From: an uncultured Collinsella sp.
Lineage (GTDB): Bacteria > Actinomycetota > Coriobacteriia > Coriobacteriales > Coriobacteriaceae
Assembly (NCBI GenBank): GCA_902495355.1
Contig: CABUWV010000004.1
Coordinates: forward strand, 86,403 to 150,402
Direction: 5' to 3'
DNA length: 64,000 nucleotides
Both the position numbers and the translations under genes were made by a program. The notes under the pieces were generated by a model, which was not told where the DNA came from, made no database searches, and saw nothing but the letters and a program-made list of their open reading frames with translations. Below, piece by piece: positions 24,601 to 33,119 of the stretch; position 1 is the first letter of the stretch, and each line of letters opens with the position of its first letter.

Positions 24601-27378
24601 TTACTTGCGACCGAACTTAATCTTGATGGCGCGCTTGAGCGCGTACTTGCCCAGGCTTGGGAGCTTTTGCTCGTATTTGACCATCGTGGAGCACTCGGGG
24701 CGGTCGCGATCCAGATGGATAGCGTCAAACGCGCACTTGGTGGTGCACAGGCCGCAGCCGATGCACTTGTTGGGGTCGACGATCGAGGCGCCGCAGCCCA
24801 GGCAGCGGGCGGTCTCGGCGCGCACCTGCTCCTCGGTAAAGGTCTCAACATACTCGCTAAACGGCGCAGCCTTCTCGCGTTCGCGGTCCACATGCGCAAC
24901 CTCGCGGCTCGCGTTGTCGTAGCTCTCGAGCACAACGTCGTCGCGGTCGAGCGCGGTGTAGCGGCGCTGATTGCGGCCGATGGTGAGCGTGGAGCCCGGC
25001 TGCACAAAGCGATGGATGGACACCGCGGCCTCGTGGCCGGCGGCGATAGCGTCGATGGCAAAGCTGGGGCCGGTGTAGACGTCGCCGCCCACAAAGATGT
25101 CGGGTTCGGCGGTCTGGTAAGTCTGGGGATCGGCAAGGGCACCCTGGCCGCGGCCGAGCTCCACCTTGGAGCCAGCCAGCAGGTCGCCCCACACAATGGA
25201 CTGGCCAATCGACATGACGACACGGTCGGCATCGACACGGCGCAGATCGTTCTCGTCGTACTCGGGCGCAAAACGGCCCTCGTCGTCAAAGACGCGCGTG
25301 CAGCGCTTGAAGGTGATACCGCACACACGACCGGCCTCGTCCAGGTGAATCTCCTTGGGGCCCCAGCCGCAGCTGATGTGAGCGCCGTCCTCAACGGCCT
25401 CGCGACGCTCCTCCTCGCTGGCGGGCATCTGGGCCTCGCTCTCCAGGCAGAACATCTCAACATGCTCAGAGCCCAGACGGCAGGCGTTGCGGGCAACGTC
25501 GATGGCCACGTTGCCGCCGCCCACTACAATGGTGCGGCCGGACAGGGTATCGATCTTGCCGCTGTTAACCTCGCGAAGGAAGTCGACGGCCACGGTCACG
25601 TCCTCGGCATCCTCGCCCGGAATGCCGGCAAGGCGGCCGCCCTGGCAGCCAATGGCAACGTAGAAGGCCTTAAAGCCCTGCGCGCGCAGCTCGTCGAGCG
25701 TCACGTCGCGACCGACTTCCACGCCATAGCGAAACTCGGCACCCATCAGGCGAATGACCTCGACCTCGGCCTCAATGACGTCCTTCTGCAGCTTAAAGCT
25801 GGGAATGCCGTAGGTGAGCATGCCGCCCGGGCGCTCGTTCTTCTCGAACACGACAGGTTTGTAGCCCTTCTCGGCCAGGTAGAAAGCGCAGGACAGGCCG
25901 GCCGGACCGGCACCGATGATGGCGATCTTCTGATCGAAACCGCCAGCGCGCGTCGGCGTCACCACGTGCGGGACATAGCGGGTCGCGGCATCCAGATCGC
26001 GCTGAGCGATGAACTTCTTGACCTCGTCGATAGCCACGGCGGCGTCCACACGGCCGCGAGTGCAGGCATCCTCACAGCGGCGGTTGCACACACGGCCGCA
26101 GATAGCGGGCAGCGGATTCTCGCGCTTAATGAGTGCTAGGGCCTCGTCGTAGCGACCCTGAGCCGCGAGCTTCAAATAGCCCTGAACGGCAACGTGCGCG
26201 GGGCAGGCCGTCTTGCAGGGAGCGGTGCCGGACTCATGTGTCTCGATGCGGTTGTCGTTGCGGTAGTTGGGCGACCACTTGGTGTGGTCCCACTTGGTGG
26301 CATCGGGCAGCTCCTGGCGCGGATACTCGGGCACCTGTCCGCCGGCCTTTTTGCTGCAGAGCTTCTGGCCCAGCTTGGCGGCGCCGGCCGGACACACCTC
26401 AACGCAGCGACCGCAGGCCACGCACTTGTCCTTCTCGACCTTGGCGACATAGGCCGAGCGCGACAGGTTGGGCGTGTTGAACAGCTGCGAGGTACGCAGG
26501 GCGTAGCACACGTTGACGTTGCAGTTGCAGATGGCGAAGATCTTGTTCTCGCCGTCGATATTGGTGATCTGGTGCACAAAGCCGTTGTCCTCGGCCTGGC
26601 GCAGGATGTCGTAAACCTCGTCGCGGGTCACGTAATGGCCACGATCGGTTTCGACCACGTAGTCGGCCATATCACCCACGGCGATACACCAATCGGCCGG
26701 GTCGTCGGCGCAGCCCTCACCCATCACGCGACGGCTCGCGCGGCAGCTGCAGGTGCTAGCGGCATATTTGCCATCGTATTTGTCGAGCCAATGCTCGATA
26801 TGCTCGATCGGCACCGAGGTGCTCGAAGCATCGATAGCCTTCTCGACCGGAATGACATGCATGCCGATACCGGCGCCTCCGGGCGGCACCATCGGCGTGG
26901 CCTTGGACAGCGGTCCCTTGGACGCCTGCTCAAAGAACTTGGCATAGACCGGGTGCTCCTCGAGCTGGCTCACGCGCATGTTGAGGAACTCAGCGGAACC
27001 CGGCACCAGCATGGGCAGCACCCACTGCTTGGCGCGCTCGGGGTTTTCCCAGTTGTACTCGAGCAGACCCGTGTAGCTCATGTCGTCGAGCATCTTCTCG
27101 ATATCGGCCTCGGGCATGCCGGTGAGCTTGGCCATCTCGGGCAGCGTATAGGGACGGCGCATCTTCATCTTGCAGAGCACTTCGGCCTGCTCGTCGGTCG
27201 CGGCCTCGGCAAACGACCAGTACTCGTAGCCCAACAGCTCGTCGCGATGCAGCAGACGGTTGGTGCAGTGCTCGCACAGCTTGACGATGGCCTCGCGCGG
27301 ATGCTCCGGCAGCGGCGGCACGAACTCCGAACCGATGTCGGGCTCGGTGTAGCTAATCCCCGGTCCGTTGAGAATCAT
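24601..27378 (-). CDS. Large GltD-like FAD/NAD(P) oxidoreductase with multiple [4Fe-4S] centres
   Basis: 925 residues from MILNGPGISYTEPDIGSEF, ATG 27378 after AGAAGGGAC. Order: a winged-helix-like segment (RRPYTLPEMAKLTGMPEADI, near 80), Cys-rich TCSCRASRR and CNCNVNVCYAL, a ferredoxin motif CVACGRCVEVCPAGA, a GltD-type N-terminal cluster (CKTACPAHVAVQGYLKL, CGRVCNRRCEDACTRG), FAD site IIGAGPAGLSCAFYLAEKGY, NAD(P) site IVVGGGNVAIDVARNACRLG, and C-terminal CLGCGASIVDPNKCIGCGLC. It probably shuttles electrons between NAD(P)H and ferredoxin-like partners; the substrate is unknown. A TetR gene is divergent from it. Confidence 0.85.
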   Translation of the reverse strand: MILNGPGISYTEPDIGSEFVPPLPEHPREAIVKLCEHCTNRLLHRDELLGYEYWSFAEAATDEQAEVLCKMKMRRPYTLPEMAKLTGMPEADIEKMLDDMSYTGLLEYNWENPERAKQWVLPMLVPGSAEFLNMRVSQLEEHPVYAKFFEQASKGPLSKATPMVPPGGAGIGMHVIPVEKAIDASSTSVPIEHIEHWLDKYDGKYAASTCSCRASRRVMGEGCADDPADWCIAVGDMADYVVETDRGHYVTRDEVYDILRQAEDNGFVHQITNIDGENKIFAICNCNVNVCYALRTSQLFNTPNLSRSAYVAKVEKDKCVACGRCVEVCPAGAAKLGQKLCSKKAGGQVPEYPRQELPDATKWDHTKWSPNYRNDNRIETHESGTAPCKTACPAHVAVQGYLKLAAQGRYDEALALIKRENPLPAICGRVCNRRCEDACTRGRVDAAVAIDEVKKFIAQRDLDAATRYVPHVVTPTRAGGFDQKIAIIGAGPAGLSCAFYLAEKGYKPVVFEKNERPGGMLTYGIPSFKLQKDVIEAEVEVIRLMGAEFRYGVEVGRDVTLDELRAQGFKAFYVAIGCQGGRLAGIPGEDAEDVTVAVDFLREVNSGKIDTLSGRTIVVGGGNVAIDVARNACRLGSEHVEMFCLESEAQMPASEEERREAVEDGAHISCGWGPKEIHLDEAGRVCGITFKRCTRVFDDEGRFAPEYDENDLRRVDADRVVMSIGQSIVWGDLLAGSKVELGRGQGALADPQTYQTAEPDIFVGGDVYTGPSFAIDAIAAGHEAAVSIHRFVQPGSTLTIGRNQRRYTALDRDDVVLESYDNASREVAHVDREREKAAPFSEYVETFTEEQVRAETARCLGCGASIVDPNKCIGCGLCTTKCAFDAIHLDRDRPECSTMVKYEQKLPSLGKYALKRAIKIKFGRK

Positions 27379-27493
27379 GGTTGTCCCTTCTCTTGCCACA
27401 GCCCGACGAGGCCGCAGCGCCCCTCTTTTTTTGCAGGCCGGGCATGCCCCATGCCGTTCACCCGCCATTGTTGACATTGTGTCAAAAATAGTA

Positions 27494-27508
27494 TTGACGA
27501 ACCGTCAA
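27494..27508. promoter_or_regulatory. Candidate TetR operator
   Basis: TTGACG-AAC-CGTCAA is a perfect 6-base dyad in the 188-base divergent spacer between the flavoprotein (minus) and the TetR gene (plus). Related half-sites (TTGACA near 27470, GAACGGTCAGG near 27530) flank it. A local autoregulated switch is the simplest reading. Confidence 0.5.
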
Positions 27509-27566
27509 CAATATTCAAGACTGTTAGGCGAACGGTCAGGCAAAAGAGGATGAAAGGCGGCAAAAC

Positions 27567-28229
27567 ATGGGCAACAACACAGCAGGTACCTCTGTGGTCG
27601 ATGCCGTCCCCGCATCCGATAGCGCGGCAAAGCGCCTGACGGGCGACGAACGCCGTCGCGAGATCCTCGATGCCGTGCGCACCGTAAGCTCCGAGCTGGG
27701 CGTGTCCCACCTATCGGTATCGGCCGTGACCAAGCGAGCCGGCTGCACGCGTTCATTGTTCTACCATTACTTCGCCGACATGGACGCCGCCGTCACCGCC
27801 GTTATGGACGAGGCGATCGACGGCTTTATCTCCGAACTCGAGCGGTGGAACGCCGACCGCACCGTCGGTGATATCGAGGGCGCGCTCGACACCGTCGCCC
27901 CGCTCTTTAAGCGCCTGGTCGCCAGCGGCCACGAGCTGCCGAGCACGCTTACCTCGAGCAGCGGCGCGCTCTACGGCGGCTTTTTGCACAACGTGGTCCA
28001 GCGCGTGGCGCAGTATATCTGCGACACCACCGTAGTGGATTTTGTCGCCCATCATGAGCTACGCATCGACCATGTCTACGAGACGTTCTACACCCTCATC
28101 ATGGGTCTTTTGATGTATATCCGCACGCACCCCGATGTGCCCGACGAAACGGTCAAGGAAATCATCGCCTCGACACTCCACATCGAGGGCTATACCGCCA
28201 AGTATCCGGAGCGCAAGCCCCAGAACTGA
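27567..28229 (+). CDS. TetR-family transcriptional regulator
   Basis: 220 residues. The N-terminal helix-turn-helix is RREILDAVRTVSSELGVSHL, then SVSAVTKRAGCTRSLFYHYF, the standard TetR ending (YHYF, then ADMD). The C-terminal ligand domain has no recognisable subfamily. It is divergent from the flavoprotein and 63 bases upstream of the DUF5692 membrane gene, so it likely controls both. The ligand is unknown. Confidence 0.9.
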   Translation: MGNNTAGTSVVDAVPASDSAAKRLTGDERRREILDAVRTVSSELGVSHLSVSAVTKRAGCTRSLFYHYFADMDAAVTAVMDEAIDGFISELERWNADRTVGDIEGALDTVAPLFKRLVASGHELPSTLTSSSGALYGGFLHNVVQRVAQYICDTTVVDFVAHHELRIDHVYETFYTLIMGLLMYIRTHPDVPDETVKEIIASTLHIEGYTAKYPERKPQN

Positions 28230-28292
28230 CGACATTTGGCCAAACTGCCCGCGATCAGAAGAGGGGCCGCGGGCGTGTGAAAGGAGAGCAGC

Positions 28293-29300
28293 ATGCTGTT
28301 CGATGTTTGGGGTAGCGATACCCTTATCCACTGGGCCGGCTGGGCCATGGTCTTTATTGGCCTGATCGTGCTCAACGAGGTCGGCCGCCGCACTAAGCTG
28401 GGCGCGGCAATCATCTTTGGCGTGGCTCCGCTGGCCATGACCATCTACTGCGTCGCCATCGCCATCGGCGTTTCGCAGGGTGCCGAGTGGGCGCTCACCA
28501 ACCCCACCCATGTGTACCAGAACAGCTGGTTCCACTACGCCAAGGTATACGCGGCGCTGGCCGGTTGCTGGGGCTTCATTGCCATTAAGTACCAGTGGGG
28601 CAAGATCGGCAAGGCGCATTGGTTCCGCGCATGGCCGTTTGTGATCGTCGCCATCAACATCATGATCGCTGTCGTGTCCGACTTTGAGAGCGCCTATCAC
28701 TTCTTTGTCCTGGGCCAGTCCACCTGGGTCACCTCCGAAGGTGCCACGCAGCTGGCCGGCTGGAACAACGTGTTCAACGGCATCGCCGGTATCATCAACA
28801 TCTTCTGTATGACCGGTTGGTGGAGCGTCTACGCCTCCGAGGATCAGACCGACATGCTGTGGCCCGATATGACCTGGGTCTACATCATCGCCTACGATAT
28901 CTGGAACTTCTGCTACACCTACAACTGCCTGCCCACCCACTCCTGGTTCTGCGGCTTTGCGCTGCTGCTGGCGCCCACCGTCGCCGCCTTTATCTGGAAC
29001 AAGGGCGGCTGGATTCAGAACCGCGCCTTTACGCTGGCCATTTGGTGCATGTTTGCCCAGGTGTTCCCGTACTTCCAGGAGGAGTCCATCTTTGTGACCC
29101 ACTCCACGCTCGACCCCGGCGCCGCTACCGCGGTCTCGATCGCCGCGCTGGTCGCCAACATCGCCGCGATCATCTACATCGCCTACCGCGCCAAGAAGCT
29201 CGGCCGCAACCCCTACAAGCAGGATGTCTTTGAGGGCACCAGCGATTGGGAGAAGGCCACCGCTCGCCGCGCCAAGGTTGATTACGCACACGCCGAGTAA
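28293..29300 (+). CDS. DUF5692-like polytopic membrane protein
   Basis: 335 residues, about eight or nine hydrophobic helices, unusually rich in Trp, Tyr and His (WFHYAKVYAALAGCWGFIAI, TWVYIIAYDIWNFCYTYNCL, PTHSWFCGFALLLAP). The best match from memory is the uncharacterised DUF5692 family. AAAGGAG precedes the ATG by seven bases. It is downstream of and co-directional with the TetR gene and followed by a strong terminator. The conserved charged residues inside helices (HYAK, SDFESAYH, EES) suggest transport or a membrane redox role; function unknown. Confidence 0.7.
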   Translation: MLFDVWGSDTLIHWAGWAMVFIGLIVLNEVGRRTKLGAAIIFGVAPLAMTIYCVAIAIGVSQGAEWALTNPTHVYQNSWFHYAKVYAALAGCWGFIAIKYQWGKIGKAHWFRAWPFVIVAINIMIAVVSDFESAYHFFVLGQSTWVTSEGATQLAGWNNVFNGIAGIINIFCMTGWWSVYASEDQTDMLWPDMTWVYIIAYDIWNFCYTYNCLPTHSWFCGFALLLAPTVAAFIWNKGGWIQNRAFTLAIWCMFAQVFPYFQEESIFVTHSTLDPGAATAVSIAALVANIAAIIYIAYRAKKLGRNPYKQDVFEGTSDWEKATARRAKVDYAHAE

Positions 29301-29370
29301 CATGCCCGGTGCAAACGTCGCTTGAATGTGAAGCCGCATAGCCGGCTCCGCGCAACTCAACGCATTGCAT

Positions 29371-29410
29371 GCCCCCGGAAAGCGATTTGTTCGCTTTCCG
29401 GGGGCTTTTT
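29371..29410 (+). terminator. Intrinsic terminator after the TetR/DUF5692 genes
   Basis: A 14-bp perfect stem GCCCCCGGAAAGCG/CGCTTTCCGGGGGC with a 7-base loop, followed by TTTTT (29406-29410). Confidence 0.93.
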
Positions 29411-29541
29411 GTTGTTGCGCGCATCCACACACATATTCAAAACCTCTCGCACAGATAAAATCAGATTTCCGATCGCCTGACAGCTCTATATGACCCTGTT
29501 TTTGGGTACATTGTTGTCCCGATATTGAGCTTGGGGGATAT

Positions 29542-31038
29542 ATGAAAGATGAGACGATGGGTCAAGAGGATGCGGCCCAAGATGCAGAAGCTTGCGCTGA
29601 GGCCTTGGAGAGCTTAGACCAGATTTCACTCGATGAGATTGCGTTTGACGATTCGGGCGTTGATGTGCAGGATGAGCCGGAAGCCGAGGCGCAGTCCGAT
29701 GATCAGGATGCAGACGACGTCGAGCCTGCCGAAGATGAGGCAGATCACGAAGACACCGAAAGCGAGGCCGGCAACCAGCCCGAATCCGACACAGGCGAGG
29801 AAACCGTCCTGCTCGACAGCTTACCGGCCGAGGATTCGCTGACCCGCGAGCTTCCTGGCCTGGGTTCCGCACCAGCCGTGGACGAGACCATCGCCATGGG
29901 CGATATTCCCCTGCCGTCCGTTCCCTCGGCACGCGAGGCCGAGGTTCGCCATCGCAAGATGTCGCCCAAGCGCCGCAATCTGATGGTCGCCGGTGTCGTG
30001 GCCGTCGCGCTCGTCGTCGGCGGTGCAGGCTATGCTGCCTGGAACGGATATCAGCAAGAGCAGGCTGCCGCTGTCGCCGCCAATGCCCACACGATGATGT
30101 CAGTGCAGATTGGCGTGCATGCCGCGGGCCTCGACTGTTCCACTGGCTCCAAGATTCCCGTACAGGTGAGCGGTCAGGATTCTGACGGCTCCTCCGTGAG
30201 CGAAACGCTCTATGTTGACGAGCACGGCCGCGGCATCAAACTGCTGCCCGGCGATTACACGCTCTCCATCGCTGCCTCCCCCATCGCGGCCGACGGCACC
30301 ATCTATACCGTCCCGACCACCAAGACGCAGGTCACCGTTAAGAGCGATGGACAGGATTTGAGTGCCCAGGCTACCTTTAAGCTCAAGGTGCCTTCGGCCG
30401 ACACGGTAACCGACGACCAGATCGATGCCGCCGCCAAATATGCCGAGGAGGGCGGTGCGAGCTCCGCCGCCACCGCCAAGGTGCTCCAGCAGGCGGCAAC
30501 CGCGCGGCGCGACGCCGCCGTCAATGCCGTGAGCGCGCAAAAGGCACAGGTGGCCCGTGATGCCGACGCCCGTCACAAGGCAACCGACCTTTACCAGCTC
30601 GATATCCCCGTCGAGTGGTACGGCAAGGTCGAGACTTGGCAGAATGGCAGCACGCTATGCATCTATCTTGCCGGCGACAGCAATACGCCGATCGTGACGC
30701 TCGTCGCGGTGCGCGAGGGCGAGAGCTTTACGCCCGATGAGGGCGATGCGGTTTTGGGTGCGGCCAACCTAGGCAACGGTTATACCGTCTACGCCAGCGG
30801 CCCCGTCTATCCGTACGTGGTGCCCCAGACCATCAACGGACGGACGCAGAATCCCGTGTCGACCTACCCCATGGACACGGCCATTGAGCTTGTCGAGCTC
30901 ACGACTGGCAACCGCTACACCTATAGCCAGATCAAGAACGTACTGGTCGGCAAAGACGGCAAAGCCGACGCCGCGACCAAACTCGAGACCGACTACCTCG
31001 CCCAGATTCTCCTGCCGAGTATCAAAGCCCAGGACTAG
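29542..31038 (+). CDS. Membrane-anchored protein with acidic cytoplasmic tail and extracellular domain
   Basis: 498 residues; GGGGG is five bases before the ATG. Residues 1-140 are highly acidic and low-complexity, with the candidate phosphoacceptor segments GEETVLLDS and DETIAMGD. A basic stretch (MSPKRRN) and one helix (LMVAGVVAVALVVGGAGYAA, about 147-166) lead to an outside region of about 330 residues with beta-rich parts (SETLYVDEHGRGIKLLPGDY) and a helical Ala-rich middle (about 300-345). No family recognised. The Thr motifs in acidic context resemble FHA-docking sites in bacterial kinase substrates, so it could be a target of the kinases here; this is inference. Confidence 0.65.
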   Translation: MKDETMGQEDAAQDAEACAEALESLDQISLDEIAFDDSGVDVQDEPEAEAQSDDQDADDVEPAEDEADHEDTESEAGNQPESDTGEETVLLDSLPAEDSLTRELPGLGSAPAVDETIAMGDIPLPSVPSAREAEVRHRKMSPKRRNLMVAGVVAVALVVGGAGYAAWNGYQQEQAAAVAANAHTMMSVQIGVHAAGLDCSTGSKIPVQVSGQDSDGSSVSETLYVDEHGRGIKLLPGDYTLSIAASPIAADGTIYTVPTTKTQVTVKSDGQDLSAQATFKLKVPSADTVTDDQIDAAAKYAEEGGASSAATAKVLQQAATARRDAAVNAVSAQKAQVARDADARHKATDLYQLDIPVEWYGKVETWQNGSTLCIYLAGDSNTPIVTLVAVREGESFTPDEGDAVLGAANLGNGYTVYASGPVYPYVVPQTINGRTQNPVSTYPMDTAIELVELTTGNRYTYSQIKNVLVGKDGKADAATKLETDYLAQILLPSIKAQD

Positions 31039-31111
31039 CCTGGCGCAGCAACGTGCTCCCCAATCGTGATGAAGGAGCCAGGAGGTCCTGACCCCACAGG
31101 CCCATAGATGA

Positions 31112-32464
31112 TTAGGCAAGGAGCCACTTCCATGCGGGCATAACGTGTACCACACCGTGCTCGCATGGAATATCGGTCTGTTCATCCATGGTAACGATTG
31201 CCGACTCGCCAAGATCAAACTGGGCCATCGAGGCATCAAGCGCGGCAATTTCGCGCTCGCGCGTTTTCTCACTTGCCATATCCGCACTCACCTGAATCAG
31301 GCTATAAGCCCGCATGAGAAGCGCGTCCCCAGCCACAAAGTCTACCTCATGGCTTTTGCTCTTCTCTTTGATTAGCAGGCGGCAGACCGAGCCGGTCCTC
31401 ACCGCGGGAGTCCTTCTTCTTAGCGCATTGAACACTGCGGTCTCGAGCCTCTGACCCTGGTCCAATGCCGATGCGGGAGAGAATGCTCCAAACATCGCAG
31501 GGTCGACAGCGTAGACCTTAGACGCAGACCGCATGTTATTTGCCAGTGAACGCGTGAACTCCGGCACAGAAAATAACAGGTAGGCGTCCTCATAATACTC
31601 AAGTAAATCGCTGAGCGAATTACGACTGACGGGTATCTGTCTGCTCTTGAACTCGTTGTACACTTTGTTCACTGACAGCTCTCGTCCCGAAGATGCCATA
31701 CACCGCGTCAAGAACAGCGATGCCAGGCGAGGGTTCTTGACGTCGTAACGTTCAACGACGTCCATGGCGACCGTTCGCGAAGCATATTCCTGTAGCAGCT
31801 GAATCGCGTCTGCAGGCGTCTGCTCAAGTGTCGCGATGAATCCCCCTTGTTCAAGATACCCGATCAGATGATGTCGAAGCAGCGCTGCATCGCTCGGGGA
31901 AAAGGTCGCATCTGGCTCGGGGACGCTCCCCGTCTTATATCGAACGTATTCCGAAAAACTCAACGGAAAAAGCTCTCGCACAAGAGAACGACCCCTGAAC
32001 TCGCTCTTAAGTTCTGAGGACAGCATCTTGGAAGAAGATCCCGTCACATAGACGGTCGCTTTCTCCGTATCGACTACACGCCGCAGAAACGCACCCCATT
32101 CGGGAATTTCCTGGATCTCGTCAAAGAAAATGTAAGCGCCCTCGGTTCGAGCAACAGGATACAGTGCATAGAACGTGTCGAGCACGTCCGCCAGCAGCGA
32201 TGGCTCATACGGGCGCAAGCGCTCATCCTCAAAATTGAAGTAAAGCATCCGGTCAAGCTCGACGCCCCGGCTCTGAAGCCGCCGCATCTCCTGATACAGG
32301 CGATACGTCTTTCCACAACGGCGGGCCCCCACAATCACATTTACGATGTTGTCGCGCTTTGGCTCCTGTGGGTTTCCTAGATCAAGGTCTCGCTCAAAGA
32401 CCTGCGGAACCCCCTGCTGTTCAAAGTCCTTTATTTTCTGGGCGATCAAGTCGTTGAATGCCAT
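31112..32464 (-). CDS. AAA (AAA_14) ATPase with C-terminal DUF4143 nuclease-like domain
   Basis: 450 residues. Walker A is VIVGARRCGKTYRLYQEM, Walker B is YIFFDEIQEIPEWG, followed by YVTGSSSKMLSSEL and RGRSLVRELFPLSFSEYV. The C-terminal part has HEVDFVAG, the PD-(D/E)xK-like element of DUF4143. This family is widespread, often horizontally moved, and of unclear function. GGAG precedes the ATG. GC content is lower than its neighbours, and a long inverted repeat covers its promoter, which fits an acquired single-gene unit. Confidence 0.88.
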   Translation of the reverse strand: MAFNDLIAQKIKDFEQQGVPQVFERDLDLGNPQEPKRDNIVNVIVGARRCGKTYRLYQEMRRLQSRGVELDRMLYFNFEDERLRPYEPSLLADVLDTFYALYPVARTEGAYIFFDEIQEIPEWGAFLRRVVDTEKATVYVTGSSSKMLSSELKSEFRGRSLVRELFPLSFSEYVRYKTGSVPEPDATFSPSDAALLRHHLIGYLEQGGFIATLEQTPADAIQLLQEYASRTVAMDVVERYDVKNPRLASLFLTRCMASSGRELSVNKVYNEFKSRQIPVSRNSLSDLLEYYEDAYLLFSVPEFTRSLANNMRSASKVYAVDPAMFGAFSPASALDQGQRLETAVFNALRRRTPAVRTGSVCRLLIKEKSKSHEVDFVAGDALLMRAYSLIQVSADMASEKTREREIAALDASMAQFDLGESAIVTMDEQTDIPCEHGVVHVMPAWKWLLA

Positions 32465-32471
32465 GATTCTC

Positions 32472-32533
32472 CAATCTTGCTCTCTAGCTAATCAAAATTA
32501 TAGCGATTCTTGATTAATTAGAGAGCAAGATTG
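32472..32533. promoter_or_regulatory. 24-base inverted repeat over the AAA ATPase promoter
   Basis: Left arm 32472-32495 and right arm 32510-32533 pair at 22 of 24 positions (core CAATCTTGCTCTCTA). A TATAAT on the minus strand (32497-32502) lies in the 14-base spacer, and the left arm runs into the ribosome site of the ATPase. It could be an operator or an mRNA hairpin hiding the ribosome site. Confidence 0.55.
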
Positions 32534-32695
32534 TGTGTAGCTTGATTAACACTTAAGCAAGTTTTATCACCGTTATTGCTCCGAAGGATATCGAGTGGCT
32601 AAGAGGACAACCGAGCTCGAATGCGACTCCCCGAGCAGTCAATTTGGGACGGGGCTTTTTTGACTACCCTCCCCCTGTAGAAAAATCCCTAACGC
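32534..32695. other. Intergenic spacer, nothing firm
   Basis: About 160 bases between the ATPase promoter and a repeat. GACGGGGC followed by TTTTTTG near 32648 is U-rich but has no convincing stem. No gene seen. Confidence 0.3.
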
Positions 32696-32761
32696 AGTTG
32701 CGGTGAAATAGGGCTGTTTTTGCTGGTCAAACCGCAAAACAGTCCCTATTTCACCGCAACT
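32696..32761. repeat. GTTGCGGTG palindromic repeat, copy 2 (divergent loop stem)
   Basis: The outer arms AGTTGCGGTGAAATAG and CTATTTCACCGCAACT are perfect complements. The inner stem is GGGCTGTTTT/AAAACAGTCCC, where copies 1 and 3 have TTC/GAA, so sequence changes but pairing is kept. It ends 24 bases after the stop of the small gene at 32786. Confidence 0.75.
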
Positions 32762-32785
32762 TATTGGTGGCCTTTTGGGTGGCAC

Positions 32786-32989
32786 TTAGCGCCAGGGGTC
32801 GGCTTCGAACATCGGCTCGCGCTCGGGGCGGCGATCGCTGTAGGGATCGTAGCCGTCATCGTCCTCGTTCTCGGCACGGATGTAGGGGTCGCGCGGCTTG
32901 GGCGCCGGTTTGGGAGAAGCCTTCGGTGCGACCGGCGCGGCGGGCGCTGCCTCAGCAACCGGTGCGTGCGTCTTGTTCTCGTCTTTCAT
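32786..32989 (-). CDS. Small Pro/Ala-rich acidic-tailed protein
   Basis: 67 residues from MKDENKTHAPVAEAAPAAPV; AAGGAG is eight bases before the ATG at 32989, better placed than for upstream starts. A Lys/Pro linker (PKASPKPAPKPRDPYI) leads to ENEDDDGYDPYSDRRPEREP. It has no helix or membrane segment and is probably disordered. It lies just downstream of the clpB terminator. Unknown function. Confidence 0.55.
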   Translation of the reverse strand: MKDENKTHAPVAEAAPAAPVAPKASPKPAPKPRDPYIRAENEDDDGYDPYSDRRPEREPMFEADPWR

Positions 32990-33040
32990 CTGCATATCTC
33001 CTTGCCATGTGCTCATGCTCAACATCATCGATTGTCGCAC

Positions 33041-33078
33041 GAAAAAGGGCGGCGGACCCGATTGGATCCGCCGCCCTT
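33041..33078 (-). terminator. clpB terminator
   Basis: On the minus strand, a stem of about 13 bp AAGGGCGGCGGA/TCCGCCGCCCTT is followed by TTTTTCG. It lies 41 bases after the clpB stop. Confidence 0.9.
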
Positions 33079-33119
33079 GGCGTTTTGCGATGAGGTGCGG
33101 TTAAAGCCGGCCCCATAAT

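Noticed and set aside
24151..26139. 662-codon plus-strand frame opposite hypA and the flavoprotein
   Set aside because: It spans two real minus-strand genes and has no recognisable domain.
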